Source of the DNA: Peptostreptococcaceae bacterium
Lineage (GTDB): Bacteria; Bacillota; Clostridia; Peptostreptococcales; Peptostreptococcaceae
Direction: 5' to 3'
DNA length: 64,000 nt
NCBI GenBank assembly: GCA_902363255.1
Contig: CABIZO010000003.1
Coordinates: 372,001-436,000 of the forward strand
Under the pieces are notes generated by a model that saw only the letters and a list, made by a program, of their open reading frames with translations, did no database searches and was not told the DNA's origin. Below are positions 36,301 through 44,364 of this stretch, piece by piece; the stretch's first letter is position 1, and every line of letters begins with the position of its first letter. Made by a program: the position numbers and the translations under genes.

Positions 36301-37605
36301 AGTTATTTTATCATTTTTATTTGAAAAACCTGTAGTTTCTAAGTCGAATACTACAAATGTCTGAGATAATTCTTTATCATTTGCATTTTGTACTACTGGC
36401 AAATTATCTTCTACTAAATATCCTTCTACACCATATAGGATCTTTATATTGTTTGCTTTTCCTGCATCCATAGCTTCTGGGAAAGCCTGTACCACTCCAT
36501 GATCTGTTATTGCAATTGCTTTGTGCCCCCAAGCAGCTGCTTGCTTGACTAATTTTTTTGTAGGACATAGGGCATCCATAGAAGACATCTGAGTGTGGGC
36601 ATGTAATTCTACTCGTTTTCCTTTTTCACAAGTATCTTTTCGTTGTGGCTTTTCTTCTTTTCTAATACCACTTATTGTCATAGTTATTTCTCTTTGATAA
36701 GTATCATATAATACGTCACCTTTTATTTTTACATAGGATCCTTCTTTCACCTGATCTAATACTTTATCTTTATTTAAGTCATTTAAGAATAACTTACAAT
36801 TAATAGAGCTTGTATTATCTGTAATAGACATTATCGAAAGAATCTTACCATTTCTTAATTCCTTATTTTCTATATGGAATACTTCTCCTACAACAGCTAC
36901 AGTTTTAGAATTTTGATTTATATCTCTTATATGATGCACTAAACTATTTACATCTTCTCCATAAATTAAATGTTCATCATGTTCTTCTTTAATTATATAT
37001 CCTTCTTCTTCATGCTCTTCATCAACCACTTCAAATTCCATTTCTTTGATTAGTTCTTCAATTTCTTTTTCTGTTTTCTCTATTAATTTTTTTCTGTCTA
37101 TTTTTTCTGTAACAGCTTTTTCCACTTTAACTTCATAATCAATTCCCAACTCTTCTAGCAAGACATTTCTTATTATATCTTCTATATTATTTTTCTTTAG
37201 TTTTTCATAAAAAATATCTTTAGGAATCTTTATTTTTAGCATATTATCTAAGCACATATACTCTATTTGTTTCTTCCATCCTTCAATAGCTGGACAGATT
37301 TTTTTTAATATATATAAAATATTATGCCAATAAGTTTTTACTATATCTTTTTCTGATTTTCTACCAAAACCATTAAACTTAATTTTAAGTCTGATATTTT
37401 TAAAATATTTTAATTTACCTAGTAATTCTTCTCTAAGTTCATCTAAAATCTCATGAGATATCATATCTTTTGACACTAGATACATATAAAAAATCTTATC
37501 TTCTTTAAAGTAAACAACCTTCGATACCTGAACTTCTTTTAAGTGTTTTTCTAATCTACTATTTTTAATCTCTAGCTTTTCTAAATAGTCTTTAATATTG
37601 TCCAT
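33310..37605 (-). CDS. polC: DNA polymerase III alpha subunit, PolC type
   Basis: PolC is the replicative polymerase of low-GC Gram-positives. In order the 1431 residues show an N-terminal region, an OB-fold (about 235-320), a PHP domain split by the insertion (VELHAHTQMSSMDA near 330), a DEDD 3'-5' exonuclease (VVFDLETTGFS near 415), a C-type zinc site (CENPECKY and CPKCG near 900-940), the polymerase core with DIDLNFSG, and the C-terminal helix-hairpin-helix region. Length matches the family. A run of Glu/Lys near residue 170-200 is a low-complexity linker. Confidence 0.98.
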   Translation of the reverse strand: MDNIKDYLEKLEIKNSRLEKHLKEVQVSKVVYFKEDKIFYMYLVSKDMISHEILDELREELLGKLKYFKNIRLKIKFNGFGRKSEKDIVKTYWHNILYILKKICPAIEGWKKQIEYMCLDNMLKIKIPKDIFYEKLKKNNIEDIIRNVLLEELGIDYEVKVEKAVTEKIDRKKLIEKTEKEIEELIKEMEFEVVDEEHEEEGYIIKEEHDEHLIYGEDVNSLVHHIRDINQNSKTVAVVGEVFHIENKELRNGKILSIMSITDNTSSINCKLFLNDLNKDKVLDQVKEGSYVKIKGDVLYDTYQREITMTISGIRKEEKPQRKDTCEKGKRVELHAHTQMSSMDALCPTKKLVKQAAAWGHKAIAITDHGVVQAFPEAMDAGKANNIKILYGVEGYLVEDNLPVVQNANDKELSQTFVVFDLETTGFSNKNDKITEIGAVKVENFKVVDRFSQLINPEKDISYKVQELTGITNDLIKDKPIIEEVLPKFVEFIGDSVLVAHNADFDMGFMQQKCREQNIEFKNTSVDTLTLARTLLPHMKRFRLNLIAKELGIPLLNHHRAVDDAEATAHIFIKFLEMIRKKGGEKLSDVNKILGDIDYTKLKTNHVTLIAKNQVGIKNLYKIVSDAHVNHFYRAPRILKSVLEEYKEGIIVGSACEAGEVFQAVKQNKSDEEIERIISLYDYVEVMPIDNNRFMIDKGEVEDEEELRDLNRRMIEVAQAYGKIPVATGDVHFIDKHEAIYRKVLKYSQGFKVDEEETYLHFRTTDEMLEEFKYLGEDLAYEVVVENTNKVADMVEDILPIPNETFPPVIEGSDTELRDMCNEKAERIYGSPLPDVVRKRLDRELNSIISNGYAVMYIIAQKLVAKSLSDGYLVGSRGSVGSSLAATMSDITEVNPLPAHYVCENPECKYSYFYEIGEWGSGVDLPDKDCPKCGQKLKKDGHDIPFETFLGFEGDKEPDIDLNFSGSYQPVIHKYTEELFGEGYVYRAGTIGTVAEKTAYGYAKKFVEENDLNSTSAEVLRLANGCTGVKRTSGQHPGGVMVIPNYKDVYDITPIQYPANDTSCGVITTHFDYHSISGRILKLDILGHDVPTIIRMIEDITGTVATEVPLDDQETMSLFTSTEALGVTPEEINCPVGCLAIPEFGTKFVRQMLLDTKPKTFDELVRISGLSHGTDVWLNNAQDLVVEGTVEFKEVITTRDDIMNYLIFKGLPPKMAFTIMESVRKGRGLKPEFIEEMKKNDVPDWYIGSCQKIKYMFPKAHAVAYVMMSFRLAYYKVHYPAAFYATYFTIKAEDFDADLIVKGLDVIKNKMDEIQHLGNDATAKEKNMLTVLEVAYEMYARDIKILPVDIYKSDATLFKVIDDKTILPPMIALQGVGENAAIHIQQERENGEFISKEDLRKRTKISKTVIETLTQHGSLDNMSDKNQLSLF

Positions 37606-37768
37606 GAGATTATCACTTCCTTTCCTAGATAAATTATTATATCATATCTATAAAAAATTTATTATTATGTTATATAAAATAAAATTAATTTTATTGGATT
37701 AGCTTCAAAATACCTCTTAGTTAATATTATATAATATGACCACAATTCAAACTAAGGCGGTGTTAAAT

Positions 37769-38449
37769 ATGGCATGCAATAATATTTTTGACATAAATCA
37801 TATGTCCACTTATTATGATAACCTGGGAGGAAAAAAGTTATTTAAGAGCTGTGTAAAAGAATTTAATTCAAAAATAGATAAAAAAGTTCATCTTTATTAT
37901 TCAAATAAAAAGGATACACCCATATGTGCGCTGCCAAAACTAAGACTATTACTAGTAACCCAAATTGGCTTTCTATCATTTTGTTATAATTTTTATTTCT
38001 ATGTAAATACTTTTGATTATTATAATATAGATATATCTGAAGAAAATCTTAAAATAATAGCAAAATGTGTCTGTTCTCATGAAGTCGGCCATATATTAGA
38101 TGACAGCATATCAAATAATAAATGGGAGCATTCTAAAATTTTAACCGACATCATAGAAAAAATGATTTATTATAATATCGATATCTCTCAGGAGGACTAC
38201 TATAAAAATAATTTACCGAAAGATTTAGAAGAAAGTGTAGTCACATTCAAGAAAAATTTAATAGAGAGAGAATCTATTGCCTGGGAAATTGCAAAAAATA
38301 TAATGAATTTTAAAAATGAAAAAGAAAAGTTTTTATTTTCTAAAATTAGAGAGTATGCCCTTGCCACATATAATTATGGTGACCTTAAAACAATTGTAAA
38401 AGAAAATAATTTGGAAGTTTTCTTTAGATATAAAAGATACTTTGTTTAA
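37769..38449 (+). CDS. Putative HExxH metallopeptidase-like protein, orphan
   Basis: A 226-residue soluble protein that I do not recognise. The clear feature is CVCSHEVGHILDD, an H-E-x-x-H zinc motif (H104, E105, H108). About 60 residues later LIERESIAWEIAKN offers glutamates that could be the third ligand, as in gluzincin or ImmA-like peptidases. It has no signal peptide; one hydrophobic patch (60-80) is too polar to be a clear membrane segment. I start at the ATG at 37769, with AAGGCGGTG 6 bases upstream. It is a single plus-strand gene ending at its own terminator, divergent from polC. Confidence 0.65.
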   Translation: MACNNIFDINHMSTYYDNLGGKKLFKSCVKEFNSKIDKKVHLYYSNKKDTPICALPKLRLLLVTQIGFLSFCYNFYFYVNTFDYYNIDISEENLKIIAKCVCSHEVGHILDDSISNNKWEHSKILTDIIEKMIYYNIDISQEDYYKNNLPKDLEESVVTFKKNLIERESIAWEIAKNIMNFKNEKEKFLFSKIREYALATYNYGDLKTIVKENNLEVFFRYKRYFV

Positions 38450-38470
38450 TAGTTTAATAATTCGGTAATA

Positions 38471-38506
38471 TAAAAAGCTTTCCTATTTAAGAAAGCTTTT
38501 TATATT
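38471..38506 (+). terminator. Terminator of the HExxH gene
   Basis: Perfect 12-bp stem (38471-38482 with 38491-38502) with an eight-base loop, 21 bases after the stop codon. Confidence 0.85.
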
Positions 38507-38650
38507 ACCATTCGTAAAATTTTTTGTTTAACTCATAGAGATTTCGTTTAAAATTATTAAAATAATCACATTTTTTTGCATACTTATACTTATTTTTGTG
38601 AATATTTGGTATTATAGTATTATAAATATTATTTTAGGAGGTATCTATAT

Positions 38651-39382
38651 ATGGATGATAGTATTAAAAGATTAAAAGAACTTATAGATAGTCATAATAA
38701 TATTGTTTTTTTTGGTGGGGCAGGTGTATCTACAGAATCTAACATTCCAGATTTTAGAAGTGCCTCTGGTTTATTTAATGAAAAATTAAATAGAAATTTT
38801 ACTCCTGAACAATTAGTATCTCATACCTTTTTTACGCGATATCCCGAAGAATTTTATAAATTTTACAAAGATAAATTAATATATGAAGATGCTACACCAA
38901 ATAGCGCTCACATAGCTCTGGCTAAACTAGAAAATATGGGGAAATTAAATGCTATAATAACTCAGAATATTGATGGTCTTCATCAAATGGCTGGAAGTAG
39001 AAATGTTTTAGAGCTTCATGGATCTGTACATAGAAATTACTGTACTAAATGCAAAAAATTTTATACTTTAGAAGAAATGTTAAACTTAGGTGGAAATATA
39101 CCATACTGTGATGTCTGTGGTAGTATTGTCAAACCAGATGTGGTGTTGTATGAAGAACCACTGGATAATTCTGTAGTAAATCAAACTGTTAATGCTCTTA
39201 GCAATGCCGATTTATTAATTATTGGTGGAACATCATTAGTAGTTTATCCAGCAGCTGGTTTTATTGACTACTTTAATGGAGATAGCATTGTACTTATTAA
39301 CAAAAGTAGCACTGGCTATGATACAAAAGCTTCAGTTGTCATTAACGATTCCATAGGGAAGGTACTTTCACAAGTTATATAA
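38651..39382 (+). CDS. NAD-dependent protein deacylase, Sir2 family
   Basis: A 243-residue sirtuin that removes acyl groups from lysines using NAD. Motifs are GGAGVSTESNIPDFRS near 22-37, TQNIDGLHQMAG with the catalytic His in LELHGS, a structural zinc site C-x2-C (YCTKCKK) and C-x2-C (YCDVCGS), and IIGGTSLVVYPA. An AGGAGG site precedes the ATG. It is monocistronic, on the plus strand, and ends at a strong hairpin shared with an opposing small gene. Confidence 0.95.
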   Translation: MDDSIKRLKELIDSHNNIVFFGGAGVSTESNIPDFRSASGLFNEKLNRNFTPEQLVSHTFFTRYPEEFYKFYKDKLIYEDATPNSAHIALAKLENMGKLNAIITQNIDGLHQMAGSRNVLELHGSVHRNYCTKCKKFYTLEEMLNLGGNIPYCDVCGSIVKPDVVLYEEPLDNSVVNQTVNALSNADLLIIGGTSLVVYPAAGFIDYFNGDSIVLINKSSTGYDTKASVVINDSIGKVLSQVI

Positions 39383-39394
39383 TAAATATATAAA

Positions 39395-39429
39395 AATAAG
39401 GTAAGATCCGGTCTTACCTTATTTTTTTT
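39395..39429. terminator. Terminator between the sirtuin gene and the 45-codon gene
   Basis: Perfect 12-bp stem (39395-39406 with 39412-39423), a five-base loop and eight Ts on the plus strand; the minus side has an A/T-rich tail. The stop codon of the opposing small gene lies inside the stem. Confidence 0.88.
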
Positions 39430-39556
39430 CTTTTTCATATACATCTTTATATATTAAAACAGCTTCATAATATGCTTCTTCTTCACTTATACCCTTTTCT
39501 TGTGCTATTTTCTCAGCTGAGTCTTTTATAATGGATGCAGCTTCAAGTATGTTCAT
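39419..39556 (-). CDS. Small helical protein of unknown function (45 residues)
   Basis: A 45-codon frame (starts MNILEAASIIKDSAEK, ends VYEKEKK) with a good AGGAAGGTG ribosome site 6 bases before the ATG. The sequence is Ala-, Glu- and Lys-rich and would form two amphipathic helices (about 2-20 and 24-43). I recognise no family. The stop codon falls inside the sirtuin terminator stem, so the two converging genes share one hairpin. A 19-bp tandem repeat lies just upstream of the ribosome site. Confidence 0.65.
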   Translation of the reverse strand: MNILEAASIIKDSAEKIAQEKGISEEEAYYEAVLIYKDVYEKEKK

Positions 39557-39571
39557 AGAAACACCTTCCTA

Positions 39572-39609
39572 TTTATTGTCCTACTTATTTTTTATTGTCC
39601 TACTTATTT
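39572..39609. repeat. Perfect 19-bp tandem duplication
   Basis: Two identical 19-base units (39572-39590 and 39591-39609) abut each other, directly upstream of the ribosome site of the 45-codon gene. They would lie in its leader or promoter. Confidence 0.9.
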
Positions 39610-39677
39610 TAATACATATTATTCCCAAAAAAATCTATAAAATTACCTTTATTTATTAAATATTACATTTATGTATT

Positions 39678-39722
39678 AAAAAAGAATAAGTTTTTGACAT
39701 AATGTGTCAATATAACTTATTC
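39678..39722 (-). terminator. Terminator of the ytfI-ytfJ genes
   Basis: Outer stem of 9 bp (39684-39692 with 39714-39722) and an inner TGACA/TGTCA pair form a long hairpin followed by six Ts on the minus strand. Confidence 0.85.
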
Positions 39723-39730
39723 CATTTACT

Positions 39731-40168
39731 TTATTCTTCTTTATGAATTTTTACATTATTATCTATATCGTCTTGAAACTTCACATGGCTATCATGCTTT
39801 AATATTTTTTGTACTTTCTCTATTATTTTTGGGGTTACAGCTAGAATATTATCAACTAAATTAACGTTGTCTTCTAATGAAATCAAGCGTGTTTCTCCAT
39901 TTTCTACAACAACAAAAGCCACAGGCGATATAGTAACTGCGCCTCCACTTCCTCCTGCAAAATTAGTATCACTATTAGTATTAGTTTTACAGCTTTTGTT
40001 ATATTCCCCTCCTCCAATACCAAAGCCAACCGTTACTTTTGATATAGGTACAATAACGGATGCTTCTGCTTTTATAGGATTCCCTACTATTGTATTAGAA
40101 TCTATAGAGTTTTTTATAGTCTCAAGAGTTGTCTCCATAATGCTTTGTATTGAATTTGTAGCTGTCAT
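39731..40168 (-). CDS. ytfJ: GerW family sporulation protein (YtfJ)
   Basis: A 145-residue protein of the YtfJ/GerW family, known in Bacillus as a forespore protein needed for normal germination. The conserved core is VGNPIKAEASVIVPISKVTVGFGIGGGEY (residues about 29-57, shown here in part), a Gly-rich GGSGGAVTISPVAF and VENGETRLISL. I start at the ATG at 40168, with AAGGAAGGTG upstream; a GTG at 40177 lies inside that site. The start overlaps the end of ytfI by 47 bases, so they are probably coupled. Confidence 0.92.
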   Translation of the reverse strand: MTATNSIQSIMETTLETIKNSIDSNTIVGNPIKAEASVIVPISKVTVGFGIGGGEYNKSCKTNTNSDTNFAGGSGGAVTISPVAFVVVENGETRLISLEDNVNLVDNILAVTPKIIEKVQKILKHDSHVKFQDDIDNNVKIHKEE

Positions 40169-40715
40169 TTTTGTCACCTTCCTTAGACTTATTTTTTAGT
40201 ATTCTCACTAGTATCACAATAGATTTAAACATTGTATATAGTCTAAATTTTATATGTATTTTCACACTTCCTTTAATATTATTTTCTGTAAACTTAGGTA
40301 CTATGTTTAAATATATTTTTTCACAACTACATATATTTGTTATAATTCCATAAATACCATTAATTAATGCATTAATATATACAGTTATATATGGATTTAC
40401 ATTGCTAAAATATATATTTGAGTATAATTCTATTATTTTTATTTTTTTAATCAAATTAATAATATTATCTGATTCTTTATACAAAATTTTTAAATCCTCA
40501 AAGCTACTTCTTTTTTTCTTTTTTTTCTTCTTTTTTGGAGGATATAATTGTATATTAAATTTTATTAATCTAAATAACAGTTTGATTTTTAAATTTATAA
40601 TTATTTTTTTATTATTAAATTCAAATTCAAATATAAAATGAGAATATGGTATTAATAATAAAATTAATATAAGAAAAATATATAAACATATATATTGTAA
40701 ATTAAAATATCTCAT
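40122..40715 (-). CDS. DUF2953 family membrane-anchored protein (YtfI-like)
   Basis: A 197-residue protein with one N-terminal hydrophobic segment (about 7-27), a basic region with an unbroken run of eight Lys after two Pro (about 59-68), and a C-terminal part typical of DUF2953 proteins (KIHIKFRLYTMFKS). Pairing with ytfJ is the same as ytfI-ytfJ in Bacillus. The function is unknown. I see no good ribosome site before the ATG at 40715. The A-rich Lys tract is prone to slippage but the frame continues sensibly on both sides. Confidence 0.78.
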   Translation of the reverse strand: MRYFNLQYICLYIFLILILLLIPYSHFIFEFEFNNKKIIINLKIKLLFRLIKFNIQLYPPKKKKKKKKRSSFEDLKILYKESDNIINLIKKIKIIELYSNIYFSNVNPYITVYINALINGIYGIITNICSCEKIYLNIVPKFTENNIKGSVKIHIKFRLYTMFKSIVILVRILKNKSKEGDKNDSYKFNTKHYGDNS

Positions 40716-40777
40716 ATTCTATATTGTTTGCAAAACTTATGGATATATACTAATTAAAAGAATATAGGCCCTAGGAG

Positions 40778-40813
40778 TAAAAAAATCATAGGCATTTTAC
40801 CTATGATTTTTAT
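40778..40813 (-). terminator. Terminator after the 81-residue membrane protein gene
   Basis: Perfect 12-bp stem (40781-40792 with 40800-40811) with a seven-base loop and a T-run on the minus strand. Confidence 0.85.
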
Positions 40814-41059
40814 TTATCTAGATTTTGACTTTTTATTGTTTTTTTTATTCGACATAGCTCTTTGTGCAGAAGGTTCTACTCTTTGCTTTTGTCTTCTTGT
40901 CATTCCACTATTATTGTATATACACATTCCCCAACATGCAACAGCAACCATAAATAATATTCCTCTTAATGTATCACCTGTTTTAAACATTTGTACACCG
41001 AAAAAAAAGCTTAATATTGCAAATATTACATATATTGTCATCGCTAGTTTACTTCTCAT
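40814..41059 (-). CDS. Small membrane protein of unknown function (81 residues)
   Basis: Two hydrophobic segments (about 6-24 and 31-50) are followed by a strongly basic tail with SNKKNNKKSKSR at the end. I recognise no family. It follows scpB by about 50 bases on the same strand and ends at a strong terminator, so it is probably the last gene of the scpA-scpB transcript. The tail would face the cytosol by the positive-inside rule. Confidence 0.65.
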   Translation of the reverse strand: MRSKLAMTIYVIFAILSFFFGVQMFKTGDTLRGILFMVAVACWGMCIYNNSGMTRRQKQRVEPSAQRAMSNKKNNKKSKSR

Positions 41060-41107
41060 ATATATCCCCCTTTAGTTTATTTATGTTTTGAAATTTTATA
41101 ATATTCT

Positions 41108-41644
41108 TTAAATTTCTTCTTCATCCCCGAAACTATCTATTGGTGGTAAATCTTTAAGACTTTCTATTTGTAATAGTTTTAAAAATTCCTGCGTTGTCTT
41201 ATATATTATAGGTTTACCTATTTTATTAAGTCTTCCTGCTTCTCTAATTAATTCATGTTCTAAAAGTGTTTGTAAAACTTTATCGCATTTAACCCCCCTA
41301 ATACTTTCTATTTCAACTTTAGTAATAGGTTGTTTATATGCAATAATAGTCAATGTTTCTAGTGTAGCTTGACTTAAAGATTTTCTTTTCTTTGGCTCTA
41401 ATACCTTTTTTATATAATCAGCATAATCTTTATTCGTACACATTTGATATTTATTTTCTAATTTTATTATTTGAATTCCTCTATTATTTTCTCTATATTC
41501 ATCAATTAAAGAATTCAACATAAATTCTATTTCTTTAGGAGAAAGTTCTTCATTAATGACACTATTAAGTTCTTTTATACTTATAGGTTCTCCATAAGCA
41601 AACATAATAGATTCAATTATATATTTTATTTCTTTTCTATTCAT
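41108..41644 (-). CDS. scpB: Segregation and condensation protein B
   Basis: ScpB is a winged-helix subunit of the Smc-ScpA-ScpB condensin that compacts and separates chromosomes. The 178 residues include IIESIMFAYGEPISIKEL, the KKRKSLSQATLETLTIIAYKQP region (seen in part), RGVKCDKVLQTLLEHELI and an acidic C-terminus. I start at the ATG at 41644, with GGAG 6 bases before; the GTG at 41656 is upstream of that site. It overlaps scpA by 8 bases. Confidence 0.95.
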   Translation of the reverse strand: MNRKEIKYIIESIMFAYGEPISIKELNSVINEELSPKEIEFMLNSLIDEYRENNRGIQIIKLENKYQMCTNKDYADYIKKVLEPKKRKSLSQATLETLTIIAYKQPITKVEIESIRGVKCDKVLQTLLEHELIREAGRLNKIGKPIIYKTTQEFLKLLQIESLKDLPPIDSFGDEEEI

Positions 41645-42365
41645 TTTCCACTCCACGCTTTATTATAAGAATATCATCAAAAAATTCATTTTGAACTACA
41701 ACAATTAACTTTTCTTTTATTAATTCAAGAATAGCTAAAAATGTTGCAATAGTTTCATCCTTATCATAAGGTCCTACTAATTCAACAAAGCTTACTTTGT
41801 CTTCTGTTTTCATTAAGTCTCTTAAGTCTGACATTTTTTCTTCTGAAGATACTACTCTTTTTTTCACTATCATATCCAACTCTTCTGTTTTATCAAAACC
41901 TTCAATGACTTTTGTTTTTAATATCATGGGAAGAATTGTTCTTATAGCTTTTATAGATATTTCATCTAAATCTATTTTATTATCTACAATTACTTCTTCT
42001 TTTGCTCTAAAGAAAGTATCACAAGTATAGTGAACATTTTCTTTAAGACTTAAAGAAGCTTCTTTAAATTTCTTATATTCTTCTAATTTTTCTACTAATT
42101 CTAATCTTGGATCTTCTTCATTTTCTTCATGATGTTGTTTATATAATAAATACTTTGATTTTATCTCAACTAACTTTGATGCCATTATTATAAATTCACT
42201 GGCAACTTCCAAATCCATCTCATTTAACATGTCTATATATGCCAAATATTGGCTTGTTATCTCTGAGATTGATATATCTTTTATATCTATTTTTTGTTTT
42301 GAAATTAAATCACAAAGTAAGTCTAAAGGTCCATCATAAACATTTAAATGTATATTATACTTCAT
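41637..42365 (-). CDS. scpA: Segregation and condensation protein A
   Basis: ScpA is the kleisin that bridges the Smc heads. The 242 residues begin with the conserved NVYDGPLDLLCDLISKQKIDI stretch (first 20 residues of it), with YLAYIDMLNEMDLEVASEFIIMASKLVEIKSK following in the N-terminal Smc-binding domain, and a C-terminal winged helix (FLAILELIKEKLI). It is followed by scpB in the usual order and preceded by a site-2 protease gene. Confidence 0.95.
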   Translation of the reverse strand: MKYNIHLNVYDGPLDLLCDLISKQKIDIKDISISEITSQYLAYIDMLNEMDLEVASEFIIMASKLVEIKSKYLLYKQHHEENEEDPRLELVEKLEEYKKFKEASLSLKENVHYTCDTFFRAKEEVIVDNKIDLDEISIKAIRTILPMILKTKVIEGFDKTEELDMIVKKRVVSSEEKMSDLRDLMKTEDKVSFVELVGPYDKDETIATFLAILELIKEKLIVVVQNEFFDDILIIKRGVENE

Positions 42366-42376
42366 TAAATTACCTC

Positions 42377-42967
42377 TTACATAAATATACTTACTATATT
42401 ATAAAATGCCATCATTATTGGTGTTGTTACTATTGTATATACATTTGTAAATATAGCAATTAATAATATAAAATATCCCATATTTTCATATTTATAGACA
42501 AATTCATTATATTTATATGGAAGTAATGATGATATAATTCCCCACCCATCAAGCGGCGGTATAGGAAGTAAATTAAATGCTCCAAAACCAATATTAATCC
42601 ACATAGCTCTATCAAATATTATTTGTATAGCATACATATCCACATATTTAACTATTAATGCACAAATAATAGCTCCTATTAAATTTCCTAGTGCTCCTGA
42701 TAGAGATACAATTATATTACCGACTTTATAGTTTTTAAAATTGTTTGGATTAACTGGTACTGGTTTTGCCCATCCTATACGGAATAATAGCAAAGTTATT
42801 AATCCTAAAGGGTCCACATGTTTTGCTGGATTTAAAGTCATTCTTCCATTATATTTAGCCGTATCATCTCCAAGTAAGTGTGCCGAATAGGCATGACCAA
42901 ACTCATGAATTGATATAGCTATAGCAATGCCCACCAGTGATGCTAATAAATTACTCAAGTTAAACAT
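42377..42967 (-). CDS. Site-2 protease family membrane metalloprotease (M50)
   Basis: A 196-residue polytopic membrane protein. The zinc motif is HEFGH (about 21-25, in SIHEFGHAYSAHLLGD) in the first membrane helix, with the third ligand in NLLPIPPLDGW near 135. It has about five membrane segments. This is the short YwhC-like group that lies next to scpA in many Firmicutes; substrates are unknown. It is 11 bases from scpA and likely in its operon. Confidence 0.92.
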   Translation of the reverse strand: MFNLSNLLASLVGIAIAISIHEFGHAYSAHLLGDDTAKYNGRMTLNPAKHVDPLGLITLLLFRIGWAKPVPVNPNNFKNYKVGNIIVSLSGALGNLIGAIICALIVKYVDMYAIQIIFDRAMWINIGFGAFNLLPIPPLDGWGIISSLLPYKYNEFVYKYENMGYFILLIAIFTNVYTIVTTPIMMAFYNIVSIFM

Positions 42968-43049
42968 ATTTATTCTCTCCTACTATTTTTTGTAATACTA
43001 TTATTATATCAATTAATAAAATTATAATCAAAAGATTTATATTTTATTA

Positions 43050-43098
43050 ACTACAAAAGCTATGCAGTACATAAAATATATACTGCATAGCTTTTTAA
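43050..43098 (-). terminator. Terminator of the D,D-carboxypeptidase gene
   Basis: Perfect 15-bp stem (43055-43069 with 43081-43095) with an eleven-base loop, followed by a T-rich tail on the minus strand. Confidence 0.85.
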
Positions 43099-43100
43099 TA

Positions 43101-44252
43101 TTATAATAAGTTATCTACTACTCTTCTTAACATTTGTAAATAAGAAGCCTTATTTATATCTTCATTATTTATTATTTTGGTTTCTCCAACAAGTTCTTCA
43201 CCTCTATAAACTTTTACAACTCCTAGTTCTGTATTTTTCTTTATTGGAAGCTTTAGATCTTGTTTTATCTCTACTTTCTTTTTGAAATCTTTTTTATCAC
43301 CTTTTTTTATTAACACACTTAAATCATTTTTTGCAACTAAATCAATATTCTCTTTCTCACCTTTTTCAAATTTAACTGTAGCAACTTTTTCGTTTGCTCC
43401 ACAAATTTTAACACTTTCATAATTTGCAAACCCATAATTTAAAAGACTTGTGGCGTCTTTAAATCTTATTGGAGAGGTTTCAGCACATAATGTAACTGCT
43501 ATTAAATGTGTATTATTTCTTATTGCAGATGCTGATAAGCAATATTTTGCTTGTTGAGTAAAGCCAGTTTTTACTCCTGTAGCTCCTTCATAGTGTTTCA
43601 CTAATTTATTAGTGTTTGAAATTCCTATTTTAGCTTGCTTTTTACCAACTACAACTTCATCCATCCATGTAGTTAAATACTTAGAAATCTTCTTATGAGT
43701 AAGTAGCTCTTTAGACATCAAAGCTATGTCGTAAGCTGAAGTATAATGATTATCAACAGGAAGACCATTTGTATTAACAAAATTTGTATCTTTCATTCCA
43801 AGTTCTTTAGCTCTATTATTCATAAGTGCTACAAACTCTTCCACACTACCGCCTACATATTCTGCCATTGCAACACAAGCATCATTTGCAGACGCAACTG
43901 CTATGGATTTTAACAAAGTATCTACCTTTTGTATTTCTCCTGGTTCAAGGAATATTTGGCTACCTCCCATACTAGCAGCTGTTTCACTTATTTGAACATC
44001 ATCATCTTCTTTAATCTTTCCATCTTCTATTGCTTCACAAATCAAAAGCATTGTCATTATTTTTGTCACACTGGCTGGTGGTAATTTTTCATGACAATTC
44101 TTCTCGTATAAAACTTTACCTGTTGAGGCGTCCATTAGTACAGCTGATTTAGAGGCTATATCTAATTTGGCATCTTGGGTATTGGCAAAAATAATACTTC
44201 CATGACTTATTGTAAAAACTAATACAAGTAGAAAGCTAATAAATTTTTTCAT
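43101..44252 (-). CDS. Serine-type D-Ala-D-Ala carboxypeptidase (DacF-like)
   Basis: A low-molecular-weight penicillin-binding protein that trims the last D-Ala from peptidoglycan stem peptides outside the membrane. It has a signal peptide (about 1-24), the active-site S-x-x-K (S61-K64), S-x-N (S121-N123) and K-T-G (K228-G230), and a C-terminal beta domain ending in an amphipathic helix (ASYLQMLRRVVDNLL) for membrane attachment. The 383-residue length fits DacF/PBP5. In Bacillus DacF acts on the spore cortex; that role here is inferred. Confidence 0.94.
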   Translation of the reverse strand: MKKFISFLLVLVFTISHGSIIFANTQDAKLDIASKSAVLMDASTGKVLYEKNCHEKLPPASVTKIMTMLLICEAIEDGKIKEDDDVQISETAASMGGSQIFLEPGEIQKVDTLLKSIAVASANDACVAMAEYVGGSVEEFVALMNNRAKELGMKDTNFVNTNGLPVDNHYTSAYDIALMSKELLTHKKISKYLTTWMDEVVVGKKQAKIGISNTNKLVKHYEGATGVKTGFTQQAKYCLSASAIRNNTHLIAVTLCAETSPIRFKDATSLLNYGFANYESVKICGANEKVATVKFEKGEKENIDLVAKNDLSVLIKKGDKKDFKKKVEIKQDLKLPIKKNTELGVVKVYRGEELVGETKIINNEDINKASYLQMLRRVVDNLL

Positions 44253-44364
44253 CTCTTCACCTCTTAATGTCTTTAATTTTATTAACTTCTTTTATTATTT
44301 CTCTTATATTATTTTTTACCAATATTTCTAATTTATAATTAGTATCTTTTACATGTTATATTTA

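Noticed and set aside
40500..40535. Frameshift in ytfI at the poly-A/Lys tract
   Set aside because: The same frame is open and family-like on both sides, so there is no sign of a broken gene.
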